Shown here: piece by piece, positions 53,401-62,934 of the stretch
Position numbering within the stretch: the stretch's first letter is position 1
Layout: each line of letters begins with the position of its first letter
From: Tritrichomonas musculus
Lineage: Eukaryota > Parabasalia > Tritrichomonadida > Tritrichomonadidae
Assembly (NCBI GenBank): GCA_039105265.1
Contig: JAPFFF010000017.1
Coordinates: 2,108,001-2,172,000 of the forward strand
DNA length: 64,000 nt
Reading direction: 5' to 3'
Translations under genes and position numbers: made by a program
The notes under the pieces: model-generated
Seen by the model: only the letters and a program-made list of their open reading frames with translations
What the model was told of the DNA's origin: nothing
The model's database searches: none

Positions 53401-56400
53401 GTTGATTCTCTGCCCAATAAGAAATTGGTCTAGACGCTATTAATGAAAATGTGTTGTTAATCAATGATGACAAAGCATCATAATTTTGTTCATGAAGAAG
53501 TAAAAGTGCTTTTAATATTTGACAACGAACAGAATCATTTGGAGAAAACCATAAAACTTTCTTTAATTGATCCCATTTGTTTAAATGAAGCGCAGCTTCA
53601 GCAAAGAAAGGAGCAATTTGTCTTTTTTGAGCAGTTTCTAAGGCATCAAATTCGTCAAAATGATCAATTAATTCATTCCATTTAGTTAATGATGCTAAAG
53701 ATTGAGCCAAACCCATAAAAGCTTGGAAATTTTTAGATAATTTAAATTGTTCATTAAAAACTGGTTCAGCTTGATCCCATAACTTTAAATGTGCAAGGAC
53801 GTCTCCTCTTTTAAGTGAAGCGGACATTGCTTGACATTTTCTCCAGATTCCACATGCGTCATCCCATTGACCAAGTTGGACGAAAATATCAATCATAGTG
53901 TTAATACAATGTAAATTATCTGGTGTTTTTTCAAAAACTTCTTGTTGAAGTTTTAATGCATATGCATAATTACCATATCTCATTGCTGACTTTATTAAAT
54001 CGCTCTTTGGTATATTTAAAGGTTGTTCAATTTTATCCATAAAAATGATCAAATTAAATATTTCACTTAATATTGTATCATAATTTTCTGAAGAAAACAA
54101 AATTTCATTCAAAAATTTTGTAACTTGACTTTTTGCATTGTCACTCAACGAATACCAACAACTTAAGAAGGCGGCATTAAACACTTGAACGGCCAGTGGG
54201 TAATACGACGTTGCCAAGACTGAACAAGCACGAATCGAAGGGGAAGGAGAATTAGAAATGAATAACAACATGAAACTTCGAAGCCATTGCTCAAGTTGAT
54301 GACCTACACCAATAGCAGCACTACTACAAGCTCTCGAAACGATAGTTTCTTCGGAGAAAAACAAATTTTTCTGGTTCTGAAATTGAAGTTCATGATTTTG
54401 TAAGAAATAATCGACAGGAGAAGTGATATTTGGATCCATTGGACAAAAACAATCATAAGTAGAACTGTTTCTTACATCGTCAATCAATTTGTTGAGCTCA
54501 GGAGTGTCGAGTCCTTTCTTTTTGATATTGTTGACCAAAGGACCAGCGTTGTAAAGGAATGCCTTACCTTGTGTCATTAATATATGATTAAATAAAGCGA
54601 AGCCTGCAGCTCTAATTTCACTATTCGAATTCCTGCTGTCAGAAGGATAAAAAATGCTAAACGTCAACGCACGCGATATCGAGCCAAGATAACTACGAAG
54701 ATCAACGTAGCTGACCAAATAAGTCAATGTTTGAAGGGCTGATACTTTGACATCAACTAAGGTTGACTTGCAAACAATCACTTCCGATACCTGCGGTATT
54801 ATTAAATACAACAAATCACTGGCAAAAACACCAATCATCGCAAATGCCGATAAAACTCGCTTGCAAATGTTAACGTCGGTGTATTTCTTATCATCAAGAC
54901 AGCCGACAAGCAGACATACTGTGTCTGACGCGTAGGCAGAAAAAGCATCTCGAATTGAGTTTAGAAAGACAATTATTAAATCGAGAAAACAAAGTGACAA
55001 TTCATCACAAAATCGCCGATTTATAAAGTTTAAACTTCGTTCAACAAACGGCAATGAATTTTGATTTGATAATGAAACTAATCTTGAAAATTGAGGAATG
55101 TAAACTTTCACTTCTTCGTCTGTAGATTCTTCAAGAACATTCAAAAATCGATCTGCAAATGAATCAAAATATGATAAAAGATACATTTTCGGCTTAATTA
55201 AAATATCAACAAGGGCCCGAATGGTCTCTTCATAATACATCTTCATACTGTCGTCAGAGAAAACTTCCATCAAGGCAGTCGCGGTGAAACATTGAAAATA
55301 TTGCTCTACACCATTCTTGCTTAACAATATCGCATAGTCAACTGTACCTGGTTCTGAATCTCGATTGGGTTGGAAGAAAAGTCGAGCAAGATTGTCATTC
55401 ATGTTGGACGGAACATGTGTCCCTGTCGATACTTGACGTTGGTGAACTTCAGGGACCCCAATTGCACCCAAAACTTTCAAAATGGCCATTCTTGCTTTTC
55501 TTGAGTGGGTCTTGACGAGATAGTCCGTACATTTGGAAAGAATGATTGGAATCTGGGCACGAATGACAAGTGTGGAAGCCGGTGGTGTCAGAAGGACAAA
55601 TAATAAGTGAAATATTCCAAGTGATATCTTTCTGTGCTCAGTAACCATCGCAATATCGCATAATTTTGGAATCAAGAATTCGGAGTTCTTCGATACTTCA
55701 GTGGAGTCTAAAGATGCTAAAAGTGTAAGCGATTCAACAATTGATATGAGAATGGAAACTTGCGAATCTTCTTCAAGAAAGTTTTCATAAGTCTGTTTGG
55801 GCGTGTATTCTTTTAGATATGTGGTTATGATATCAACAAAGCCTTTTGAAAAGGCTTTGATTGTTAATGAAACAGCTTTTATGAGACTGGGGAAAAGCCT
55901 CATTGAAATAGCTTGCTTATGGATTTGAGGGACATGTCGGATAATGAAAAAGTTGTCAACTAAAACTTCTCGAATCATTGATGATAATGGCACGGGATTG
56001 AATTTACATATCTTAGCAATAAAGTTGACCATTAATTCACGAACTTGAAAATTCTCATCTTTTAAGAAAATATGATAAAATTTCATGAATTCTGGAGATG
56101 CATGATCTTCAATCACATTTTCTAAGAGGGCTTTCAAAATTGAGCATCTTACATCGCCATTTGCTTCAAAAATTGCAATTTGAAGTAATTTTTTTGAGGT
56201 TTCTTGTATTGTAAATGTCTTTCTTTTTTGTTGACAGAGATTAAAAATAGCATCTGGAATGGATTTTCGAATTCGATAATCTTCATCATTTGTTAAATCC
56301 CATAAAATTGATAGCAATTGCTTTGATGAGTGAAGTGACTTCCTTGGAACTTTTGAAATTAATTGAATTGCATATATCTGATTTTCTTTGAGTTCATTAA

Positions 56401-57730
56401 TTAATTTTTGACTAATTTGCTTACTAATTGTTATAAATGAGTCATAAAATGAATAACTTGAATCATTTTTATCTGGTTCATCACTAAATTTACTGGGGCT
56501 CTTTGTAATTCGACAGGAGCTCTTTTTAATTAAGTGAGCTCTATGAACACTCTGAATTTTGCAGTTTCTGAATAATTTAACAATAAAGTTAACAAAACAT
56601 TGATCGAAAGGCTTGCTCATATAATCAAAGTTTTTCAAAGATGGCAATATTTTCTCACTACCAAAAGCATCAACAGCACTTGAAAGAAGTCGAAATGATG
56701 AATCTGTTTCATCTTCAAAAATTGATTTTGCAAAATTGATGTATTGATCCAATCTTTCCTCAATAAATTGAGGAACAGTTTTGCACATCATACAGAGGGA
56801 TTTGGAAATTGATTCGGGAAATTCATATATTAAATTTTCGGTCATTTCAAATATTTCGTCAGCTATAAAATCAAGAAAATACTGCGCATCTACTTGTGAG
56901 AAACAAGTGAGAACAACATACGTTTGCCCTTGGACGAGAATTGAACTTTCCTCAAAGTTTTCAAAAATAACCTTTGTAATATGAACAATTTCGTTAATAA
57001 AATATGTTGGATTTGAATTAATCAAGGCTTCAAGAAGAAGCAGTGATGCATATTCTTTAATAGGATCGTCGAAATTGAGAAGTTTAAGACAAAGAGAAAC
57101 AAAAAATCTCATGATATGATCAAGTTCAGCTCTACCATATCTCATTAGCGCGTTCGTATATGCTTGAATGGCATTAGCTGTACCTTTAAGTATTTGTAAT
57201 GATGGATGCGAAACCAAGCGCCATATAAAAATTTGAAGTGAAGGGAAAAATGTCACCACGTAGTTACCTGCGTTTAATGAAAGCGATGCTAAAAGTTCAA
57301 CAGCTGCTAGTTGACGCGATCTTCGCCCTGATGAATTTGTCCACTCAAATAAACGAACAAGCAAATGCTGAACATATCTAGACTCTTGCAAGTCTGGATG
57401 ATGAATCAGTTGTCCTGCAACCCAACTTGTAAATTTTACAAATTCATAATCAATTTGTGGAATAATTCTATCGAAAAGCTTAACTAAATTTTGAAAGTTA
57501 TGATACCCAAAGCGATGAAGTGATAAAATACCGATTGCTGCACGCATTTGATTTATATGTTGTGGATATTTGCAAAGTTCTAAGAGCATATCTAAATATT
57601 GGCTGATATAATTCGTAAAATTATTATTACTAATATGAAGAGCGTCGAATTTAAATGATTTATAGTATACTTTGTATGTTTCTATCATTTCGTTTGACGT
57701 AGGAGGAATATCTAGCGTTGTAAGATCCAT
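50468..57730 (-). CDS. TOR: TOR kinase (PIKK family), 2420 aa
   Basis: Catalytic core of the nutrient-sensing TOR complexes. HEAT-type helical repeats fill the N-terminal half and the FAT domain runs roughly 1300-1850. An FRB-like region near 1910-1990 begins VTWSEAILQKISESFEFFQR. The kinase domain runs from about 2000 to 2260: ATP-site K2023 in YLLKGHEDLRLDER, catalytic loop GLGDRHPSN (D2176) and HIDFGD (D2195). The last 33 residues are a FATC domain ending YSGWCPFW, the TOR-type ending. Between kinase and FATC sits an expanded, low-complexity Asn/His/Asp/Ser segment (about 2265-2360), where mTOR has its negative regulatory region. The FRB is well diverged; rapamycin binding cannot be judged. 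No frame break. VPS16 lies upstream on the same strand, 402 bp away. Confidence 0.96.
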   Translation of the reverse strand: MDLTTLDIPPTSNEMIETYKVYYKSFKFDALHISNNNFTNYISQYLDMLLELCKYPQHINQMRAAIGILSLHRFGYHNFQNLVKLFDRIIPQIDYEFVKFTSWVAGQLIHHPDLQESRYVQHLLVRLFEWTNSSGRRSRQLAAVELLASLSLNAGNYVVTFFPSLQIFIWRLVSHPSLQILKGTANAIQAYTNALMRYGRAELDHIMRFFVSLCLKLLNFDDPIKEYASLLLLEALINSNPTYFINEIVHITKVIFENFEESSILVQGQTYVVLTCFSQVDAQYFLDFIADEIFEMTENLIYEFPESISKSLCMMCKTVPQFIEERLDQYINFAKSIFEDETDSSFRLLSSAVDAFGSEKILPSLKNFDYMSKPFDQCFVNFIVKLFRNCKIQSVHRAHLIKKSSCRITKSPSKFSDEPDKNDSSYSFYDSFITISKQISQKLINELKENQIYAIQLISKVPRKSLHSSKQLLSILWDLTNDEDYRIRKSIPDAIFNLCQQKRKTFTIQETSKKLLQIAIFEANGDVRCSILKALLENVIEDHASPEFMKFYHIFLKDENFQVRELMVNFIAKICKFNPVPLSSMIREVLVDNFFIIRHVPQIHKQAISMRLFPSLIKAVSLTIKAFSKGFVDIITTYLKEYTPKQTYENFLEEDSQVSILISIVESLTLLASLDSTEVSKNSEFLIPKLCDIAMVTEHRKISLGIFHLLFVLLTPPASTLVIRAQIPIILSKCTDYLVKTHSRKARMAILKVLGAIGVPEVHQRQVSTGTHVPSNMNDNLARLFFQPNRDSEPGTVDYAILLSKNGVEQYFQCFTATALMEVFSDDSMKMYYEETIRALVDILIKPKMYLLSYFDSFADRFLNVLEESTDEEVKVYIPQFSRLVSLSNQNSLPFVERSLNFINRRFCDELSLCFLDLIIVFLNSIRDAFSAYASDTVCLLVGCLDDKKYTDVNICKRVLSAFAMIGVFASDLLYLIIPQVSEVIVCKSTLVDVKVSALQTLTYLVSYVDLRSYLGSISRALTFSIFYPSDSRNSNSEIRAAGFALFNHILMTQGKAFLYNAGPLVNNIKKKGLDTPELNKLIDDVRNSSTYDCFCPMDPNITSPVDYFLQNHELQFQNQKNLFFSEETIVSRACSSAAIGVGHQLEQWLRSFMLLFISNSPSPSIRACSVLATSYYPLAVQVFNAAFLSCWYSLSDNAKSQVTKFLNEILFSSENYDTILSEIFNLIIFMDKIEQPLNIPKSDLIKSAMRYGNYAYALKLQQEVFEKTPDNLHCINTMIDIFVQLGQWDDACGIWRKCQAMSASLKRGDVLAHLKLWDQAEPVFNEQFKLSKNFQAFMGLAQSLASLTKWNELIDHFDEFDALETAQKRQIAPFFAEAALHLNKWDQLKKVLWFSPNDSVRCQILKALLLLHEQNYDALSSLINNTFSLIASRPISYWAENQLVHRDIVLQCQELIELEEMKNWLINEDQRDVIEEVWNERLKTMPHDFDLWISIIQNRVRVANLRPDSLMTLFQLKSVTLGTKLLVNAFDILYPNFKYEEAPDPIKLCRVIAEWNEGTNKEKAIEEMLRLTVSPNSLASFHSNYFYASWIMDESMNDVANNDGINSLSIHENLNSSHTLNILKMAYEHLSVSISLINDNTIRKFNQGETPHFVKTQRLIFPSQIYKELVMHNSQIEMLRLWSLINSTLITYEPYNRVKYAVNAISALSRCANLSPSFPDIVLLLNLFFENADCVAIFEQTNQYVKGLSVKLLLQTSPQILVQLSHNSKHVRDFVHNLVFDLLLEHYHGLIFSLIVTSSSKNSTRASSARSILEQLKKKRPDISEEVKLIRNGLLRAAVTWSEAILQKISESFEFFQRKNIDKVIEILSSILTLVSKPRCEMHNEFLNQYSKNIAILQQIITSYNKFNENINSSSGSLTGSRGKLHISNANINQLSQWCKTMQESLTEDIKNIRTIQLTSISEALGKKTDFMLAVFGSYKPNKPVNRIKYFVGQFSVYMTKQQPKDVIVKGEDGVFYQYLLKGHEDLRLDERIQQFFRLINSLLLKETVFSANLIQTVNIIPLSISHGLVQWATGTDTLRAIVEQYRRIHGVDTMMEYTLADELADLAGYDYLPGIQKYYIMERIYSECPDDDLARFFWLKTTNPNAESWLKRTLTFAISTAMMSIVGYVIGLGDRHPSNLLIDRTTGKVVHIDFGDCFEKAMRRKYLPEIVPFRLTRQLVKALGAGGVNGTFRASFVSMSKVLRNNRNVLETVLAIFVHEPLSSIEDLDYDDLNNESNFSSVTSSSDQSGDHHNNNECNNENIKLKKNKSVHFANDNINHEQNDNQHNNDHNTNNLSKRSIVSNSDGMTSSIKALKSDEKKKLSSVVQMRIRIRKKLTGEDFEDGKFLSVEEQATLLIESATSKYNLSKMYSGWCPFW

Positions 57731-58132
57731 TTTAACAATAAAAAGAATATGATTTTTTATATCTCAATATGGGATAGAGAATAAAGTGAAAAAGTTAAAA
57801 AATTTCTGGAAATTGTGAGAATTTAGATATATCTTAAGAATTTTCTTGATAATGGTACTTTTTATTATGATTATTTTTATTTTACTAATTGTTGATGTTT
57901 TTATAAATAAAAAATAAAAATGAATAATTGGTTGGGTCAGAAAAAGTTGTAATGTAATGGCTATATAAAATTTTAATTGGTGATTCAAAATTTGAATCAT
58001 TATATAGTCAATATATCAAAAATGAAAAAACAAAGGAAACACAAATAAAAAGGTATGATTTAATATAAAAAAAATATCATATTTTACTTATATGAGAACA
58101 CAATCTATTAAAACAAAATATAAAAAATAATT
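57731..58132. other. Intergenic between VPS16 and TOR
   Basis: 402 bp, A/T-rich, 5' flank of TOR and 3' flank of VPS16. Nothing else seen. Confidence 0.6.
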
Positions 58133-60490
58133 CTACTTTGCTGTCCTTTGCTCAATTAATGGCGTTAGATAACTATCTTCTTTAATGAAGCTTTTTATCT
58201 TATTTGCTAAATCTACATTTCCATCATCCATTAAATTAAGAAAAGTATAATATAAAACTTCCGGTGAGGCGTCTTTTGCAGCTTCATTAATCAAGTCTTC
58301 TTGACCCTTTTTTTGAGAAACAAAAATTCGCCTTGCCAACACTTCATCTGGCTGTAGCTTTAACATTTTTGCTGCTTGCTTCAAAATATTTGGTTGTCGC
58401 ATTTCAATAATCTTATCAAAAGCATCATATGTGGTCATTGATTGATCATAATCAATATTATATGTATTACATACATTTTTCAAGGCCGCGATCTGTTGGA
58501 AATAATCAAAATCGAGAATGTCATTGTTTTCTTTAGCTTTTTTAGCAAGTTGATCCTCTGGCTCTCCTTCTTTAAATCTGATAAATAGTGAATCTCTTAA
58601 AAGACCACTTTTTTCTAAAAGTTGGGCTTTTTGAGGTTCATCAGGATGCATCTTAAGCCAACTATCAAGAGCTATCAGATGCTTTGTGATACAGTCACGA
58701 ACAAGTGAATCTTGATTCTGCTCGGTTGCCGATTTCAAAACAAAGGCGAGCAGTGAACTATCGTTGGATTCAACTGCAGCTTCAACAGCTTCTGACCATT
58801 CACCTCTTTGAATAAGAAGTGGGACAGTTCGTGATTTCGCTGGAACTGTTTTGAGAAGGAGAATAGCCAAATTTTCTTTTTGAACTTTGAATGAATAATC
58901 TTCGGTTCGTTCTGAAAGATCGAACGATGATGCAGCAAGTTCAACCCGATCGATTGCATTATCAATCTTGTCAATCTTGGCTAAAATATCTTCATTTGAA
59001 GCATGACTGAAAACAAGACAATGCGCCCAATGTGAACTAACAAGTTCAATTCCACTATTCAAGTAATCAGCAACTTTAAACGCTAGATGGTGGAGATAGC
59101 GATTACAAAGTCGAACCAAAAGGCGCTCGTTTCCTATTGCCAATAATTGAGTAACAGTCAGCGGCATATTAGCTGGCTTTTCAGAAAGATGAGATGTTAT
59201 TCGATTATATGCAACAGCGTTTTGATATCGTTTGCTATCGTAATTTGAACATTCGTTTTTATAACGTGTAACTATTCGTAACATATTTTTAACAAATGCA
59301 GGATTTCTGAAAAATGTAACAGCATCAAGAAGACCGTTTATAGCTTTATCCATCACACCACGAAGACTTTCTAATGGATCTGATGTTGCAAAATCTTTTT
59401 GATGACTGACAATATTGAAAAGCTTAATTGATGGTGAATTTGTATTGTTATTTATAAAGTCAAGAGGAACACCCGAAGCTTCCCTAATGTATGTGATTTT
59501 GGTGTGCGTAATAACTCGTGCTCCATCAATATCTGTAGATGCAAAACAATCAGATGAAATATTAAAAGAAACAGGCTTATCTGATTGCCCTAACATTTTG
59601 AGTCCATCAGTTGTCGTTAATAAAATAGTACTACTACCACACCAACATCCCCTAATAATAGAATAATCAGGAATACTAAATTTTGTAATAACTCTTCGCA
59701 GATATTCATCACAAACATCAACCGAAGCTGGCGTAAGAATCAAAGCCATTGAAAGATCAGAAGAATATTGGGCATATAATATTCTTCCATTATAATCAAT
59801 TGCTTTTATTCGGTTTTTTTGGACGCAAATTAATTTACATTTATCATCTGCACCTGTGGGCATAACACCCCAAAAAATGGGTCCATGAACATCTTTTTTA
59901 GGCGGCAAAATAAACCCTAAAGTAATGTTTGGAATATATTGTTCATCATTAATTAATTTGGTTATTATTAATTTGGAAAAATCATAAACATGATAAACAT
60001 TTCCAGCAAATGTTGCAATCATAATACCATTTTCCCAAAATGCTGAAGCCACAATGAACTCTTGTTGGTTTGATAAATCTTTCATTAAAATTAATTTACC
60101 TCTTTGATCATAAACACCAATTGAGGGCTTATTAAAAACAACAACAATCATTTCATCAGCAGTAAAATAAAAATCTTGAATTGATTCTGTAAGTTCGATA
60201 TTGCGTAGAAAATTTAATGATGGATCATATATTGAAATTGTTTTTGTCAAATTTTGAGAAAAAGTAGAATGAAGAATGGCAAAAGAACCTCCATATGGCG
60301 CTGGACGTATTATATCGTATTCAAAATTAATATTTTTTGTAAAAGGATGAGTTGGTGATACCAAAGGTCGAATCAGAGATTCCGAAACAAAAGTACTGTT
60401 GTCATTAAAAACATGAATTTCATCTACAATATTATTAATTGAAAAATCATCCATTTTGAAAATTTTTAAATGATTCACCATAACCTCCAT
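58133..60490 (-). CDS. VPS16: VPS16, HOPS/CORVET tethering subunit
   Basis: Core subunit of the class C VPS complex that tethers late endosomes and lysosomes. The protein has an N-terminal beta-propeller region (about 1-400), including the family-like segment IIRGCWCGSSTILLTTTDGL. A C-terminal alpha-solenoid follows (RVMDKAING-type start, LRGVMDKAINGLLDAVTFF, then LLAIGNERLLVRLCNRYLHH and HLAFKVADYLNSG). Length (about 785) is close to yeast and human Vps16 (about 800-840). The first ATG in the frame is at 60490; ATGs at 60481 and 60454 (MDDFSINNIVDEIHVF) are also plausible starts, the last being most like a normal protein beginning. Divergent from the ankyrin gene, whose start is 89 bp away, so the two share a short promoter region. 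Confidence 0.9.
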   Translation of the reverse strand: MEVMVNHLKIFKMDDFSINNIVDEIHVFNDNSTFVSESLIRPLVSPTHPFTKNINFEYDIIRPAPYGGSFAILHSTFSQNLTKTISIYDPSLNFLRNIELTESIQDFYFTADEMIVVVFNKPSIGVYDQRGKLILMKDLSNQQEFIVASAFWENGIMIATFAGNVYHVYDFSKLIITKLINDEQYIPNITLGFILPPKKDVHGPIFWGVMPTGADDKCKLICVQKNRIKAIDYNGRILYAQYSSDLSMALILTPASVDVCDEYLRRVITKFSIPDYSIIRGCWCGSSTILLTTTDGLKMLGQSDKPVSFNISSDCFASTDIDGARVITHTKITYIREASGVPLDFINNNTNSPSIKLFNIVSHQKDFATSDPLESLRGVMDKAINGLLDAVTFFRNPAFVKNMLRIVTRYKNECSNYDSKRYQNAVAYNRITSHLSEKPANMPLTVTQLLAIGNERLLVRLCNRYLHHLAFKVADYLNSGIELVSSHWAHCLVFSHASNEDILAKIDKIDNAIDRVELAASSFDLSERTEDYSFKVQKENLAILLLKTVPAKSRTVPLLIQRGEWSEAVEAAVESNDSSLLAFVLKSATEQNQDSLVRDCITKHLIALDSWLKMHPDEPQKAQLLEKSGLLRDSLFIRFKEGEPEDQLAKKAKENNDILDFDYFQQIAALKNVCNTYNIDYDQSMTTYDAFDKIIEMRQPNILKQAAKMLKLQPDEVLARRIFVSQKKGQEDLINEAAKDASPEVLYYTFLNLMDDGNVDLANKIKSFIKEDSYLTPLIEQRTAK

Positions 60491-60578
60491 TAATTTCACC
60501 TATAAAATTCAATTAATATTTGTTCAAATATTTTGAATAAATATTCAAAAAGTTAAGTTTCTGCTTTCAACAAATCTG

Positions 60579-62246
60579 ATGGATAAAGAAGAATTTATTT
60601 TATATTGGACAGAAAAATTGAAACCATGGGCGGAACTTCAACTAAAACTAAGTAATATTTCATCTATTGATGAAGAAATGAAAAAAGATATCAGCAAAAT
60701 AATACCACCTATTTTTTATTCTACAAAAAAATCGCTGATTATATTATTACAATTAACACAAGGCTTTTTAATCAATGAAGAAAATAATTTGGATTTTTAT
60801 TTCTCAATTCTTGAATTTTTAATTCCAAAGATCAAAGAATTTTTAACATCCTATGAAATTTTTTCTATTTATCACAAGACATTCAACCACATTCTTCTTT
60901 GGTATTATGATCATCAATTGCTTGACATTGAAACTATTATTGAAGTATCCAAAAATGATTGTGATTTATTTGAATACTTTATTTATGACATCAAAGAACA
61001 TGATGAAAAAATTTATGAAATTTTAAACAAAAGATTTGACACACAAATTCATTATCATCCCTTAAAAAATTTTAAAGAAAATCGTGAAGCCCGAATTAAT
61101 GAGACTCCAATAGCGAAAGCGATACGGAAAGATGAAATTGATGAATTTCAAAATATCATTTCTTTAACAAATATGAATATAAATTCAAAAATTGAATTTT
61201 CATTATTTGAAAGTTGCTCTGCAGTTAATTATTCAGGAAGTATGCCTTCACTTTTAGAATACGCGTCATTTTTCGGCTCTATAAAAATATTCAAATATCT
61301 ATTATTACAAAATGCAGAAATCACTTCAAATATTTGGGAATATGCGATTCATGGGAATAATTATGACATAATTCATTTAATTGAAGGAAAACATATTCCG
61401 CCACACGATTGTATTATAAATGCAATCCGATATTATCGATATGATCTTTTTGATTATTTTATAGAATCTCAAGATATTGAAATTACTAAAAATTGCATTA
61501 ATAGAGCAATTTTGAATTTTAATTTAACAGTATTAATAGATGAAAGATTTCTTAGCATATTATATGATGATCCTAATTTTTCTCAAGAAATCGATATAGA
61601 ATGGACACCTTTAATTTGTAGTGCATTAAAATCATATCCAATTATTACAGAAATGCTTTTGTCTATCCAAAATATAAATCCAAATATATATTATCGTTTC
61701 GAGTCATCAACACCTATAATTATATCAGCAAGAAACTATTGTTTTGAAAATGTTAAACTTCTATATGAGCATCCTGAAACTAATGTTAACACATTAATTG
61801 GTACAGATATCTATTTTGTTTCAGCACAAATTGGTGATACAAGAATAATTAATTACATTCTTAGTAATAATCATAATATTCATGATAATATTCAAAGTTT
61901 TGATAATGATTTCATCACGAAAAAATATAAAGAATTGAATTTTGAAGTTTTTTTTAATTGTTTGGTTATATCAATTCAAAATATTCATCTTAATGCTTTC
62001 AAATTATTTTACAACGATCCACTTTTTGTTCAAAAAGAGAATTCATTTTTTTATATTATTTTTATGATGGCAATTCAAAATGAATTTTGGGATTGCGTTA
62101 AATTTATAATTCATTCTCAACCTGACGAAACTTTTGACGCATTTATGGAGAAAATTATGAACCTAATACCAGAAAAATCTACAGATTCAGTTGAAATCAT
62201 CAAGAAAATATTTGATGATGAAAAAATGAATAGAAAAAAAGATTAG
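60579..62246 (+). CDS. Ankyrin-repeat protein of DUF3447 type (555 aa)
   Basis: The N-terminal 170 residues are a helical region of the type found in front of DUF3447 ankyrin proteins, a family greatly expanded in trichomonads (LLQLTQGFLINEENNLDFYF, IYHKTFNHILLWYYDHQLLD). Divergent ankyrin repeats then run from about residue 180 to 540, for example SLLEYASFFGSIKIFKYLLL, NIWEYAIHGNNYDIIHLIEG and TPLICSALKSYPIITEMLLS. There is no signal peptide or membrane helix. Binding partner unknown. A 22-base T run follows the stop. The frame is intact and starts at the first ATG after an A/T-rich 89-bp intergenic gap. Confidence 0.85.
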   Translation: MDKEEFILYWTEKLKPWAELQLKLSNISSIDEEMKKDISKIIPPIFYSTKKSLIILLQLTQGFLINEENNLDFYFSILEFLIPKIKEFLTSYEIFSIYHKTFNHILLWYYDHQLLDIETIIEVSKNDCDLFEYFIYDIKEHDEKIYEILNKRFDTQIHYHPLKNFKENREARINETPIAKAIRKDEIDEFQNIISLTNMNINSKIEFSLFESCSAVNYSGSMPSLLEYASFFGSIKIFKYLLLQNAEITSNIWEYAIHGNNYDIIHLIEGKHIPPHDCIINAIRYYRYDLFDYFIESQDIEITKNCINRAILNFNLTVLIDERFLSILYDDPNFSQEIDIEWTPLICSALKSYPIITEMLLSIQNINPNIYYRFESSTPIIISARNYCFENVKLLYEHPETNVNTLIGTDIYFVSAQIGDTRIINYILSNNHNIHDNIQSFDNDFITKKYKELNFEVFFNCLVISIQNIHLNAFKLFYNDPLFVQKENSFFYIIFMMAIQNEFWDCVKFIIHSQPDETFDAFMEKIMNLIPEKSTDSVEIIKKIFDDEKMNRKKD

Positions 62247-62321
62247 AACAAAAATGTTATTATTATGTTTTTTTTTTTTTTTTTTTTTTAAAATAATATT
62301 ATTAATAAAACATACTAATAT

Positions 62322-62771
62322 TTATTGTTTGCCATATTTTCTTAATACTTCGTCAATATCATCTTCTGAATAACATTCAATTCCTGCATTTCTGAGTTTC
62401 TCAGCAAGAACACCTTGCCCATCAATAACTTTACCTGTAAAACTTCCATCATATATTTTATGCGAACCGCACGAAGGACTTTTCTCTTTCAAAATAGCAA
62501 ATTTGCAATTTGTTGATTTTGCAAATTCAACAACTCGATCTGCACCTCTGTTAAATGCTTCTGTAACATCCTCACCGGTTTTCATAAGGACGCGTGAACC
62601 AACCCTCTCACTAGGCGTTCGAGGTGTTGGTAAACCTGCCATACATTCTGCACAAGCAGCAACTAAATTAAAGTTATTTAAAAGAGTTTGCAGTTTATTA
62701 GTGATACATCCTGTTGCATTATATCGACAAGGAGCACCAGTCAAACAAGTACTTATTAAAACATTATCCAT
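62322..62771 (-). CDS. DUF523 / TudS-like desulfidase domain protein (149 aa)
   Basis: It is the length of a stand-alone DUF523 domain. The cysteines proposed to hold the iron-sulfur cluster in TudS-type thiouracil desulfidases are present: STCLTGAPCRY (C9, C15), ACAECMAGLPTPR (C40, C43) and SPSCGSHKIYDGSFTG (C101). DUF523 proteins are chiefly bacterial, so this gene probably came by lateral transfer, which is common in parabasalids. Function as a thiouracil or thiolated-nucleobase desulfurase is inference from the family. No targeting signal is visible, so it is probably cytosolic. Confidence 0.85.
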   Translation of the reverse strand: MDNVLISTCLTGAPCRYNATGCITNKLQTLLNNFNLVAACAECMAGLPTPRTPSERVGSRVLMKTGEDVTEAFNRGADRVVEFAKSTNCKFAILKEKSPSCGSHKIYDGSFTGKVIDGQGVLAEKLRNAGIECYSEDDIDEVLRKYGKQ

Positions 62772-62934
62772 TTAATAAAATAGAGATATTTTAATTTTAA
62801 TTATTTGAATTCATATTTGGTCAATTAATTCACTAGTGAAAGATTCTTAACATTTTAGACTTATCAAAAAAATATTTCAGGTGAATAGATTTGCTAAAAA
62901 GTGAAAGGAAAATATAGATTTAATGGTTTATTAA

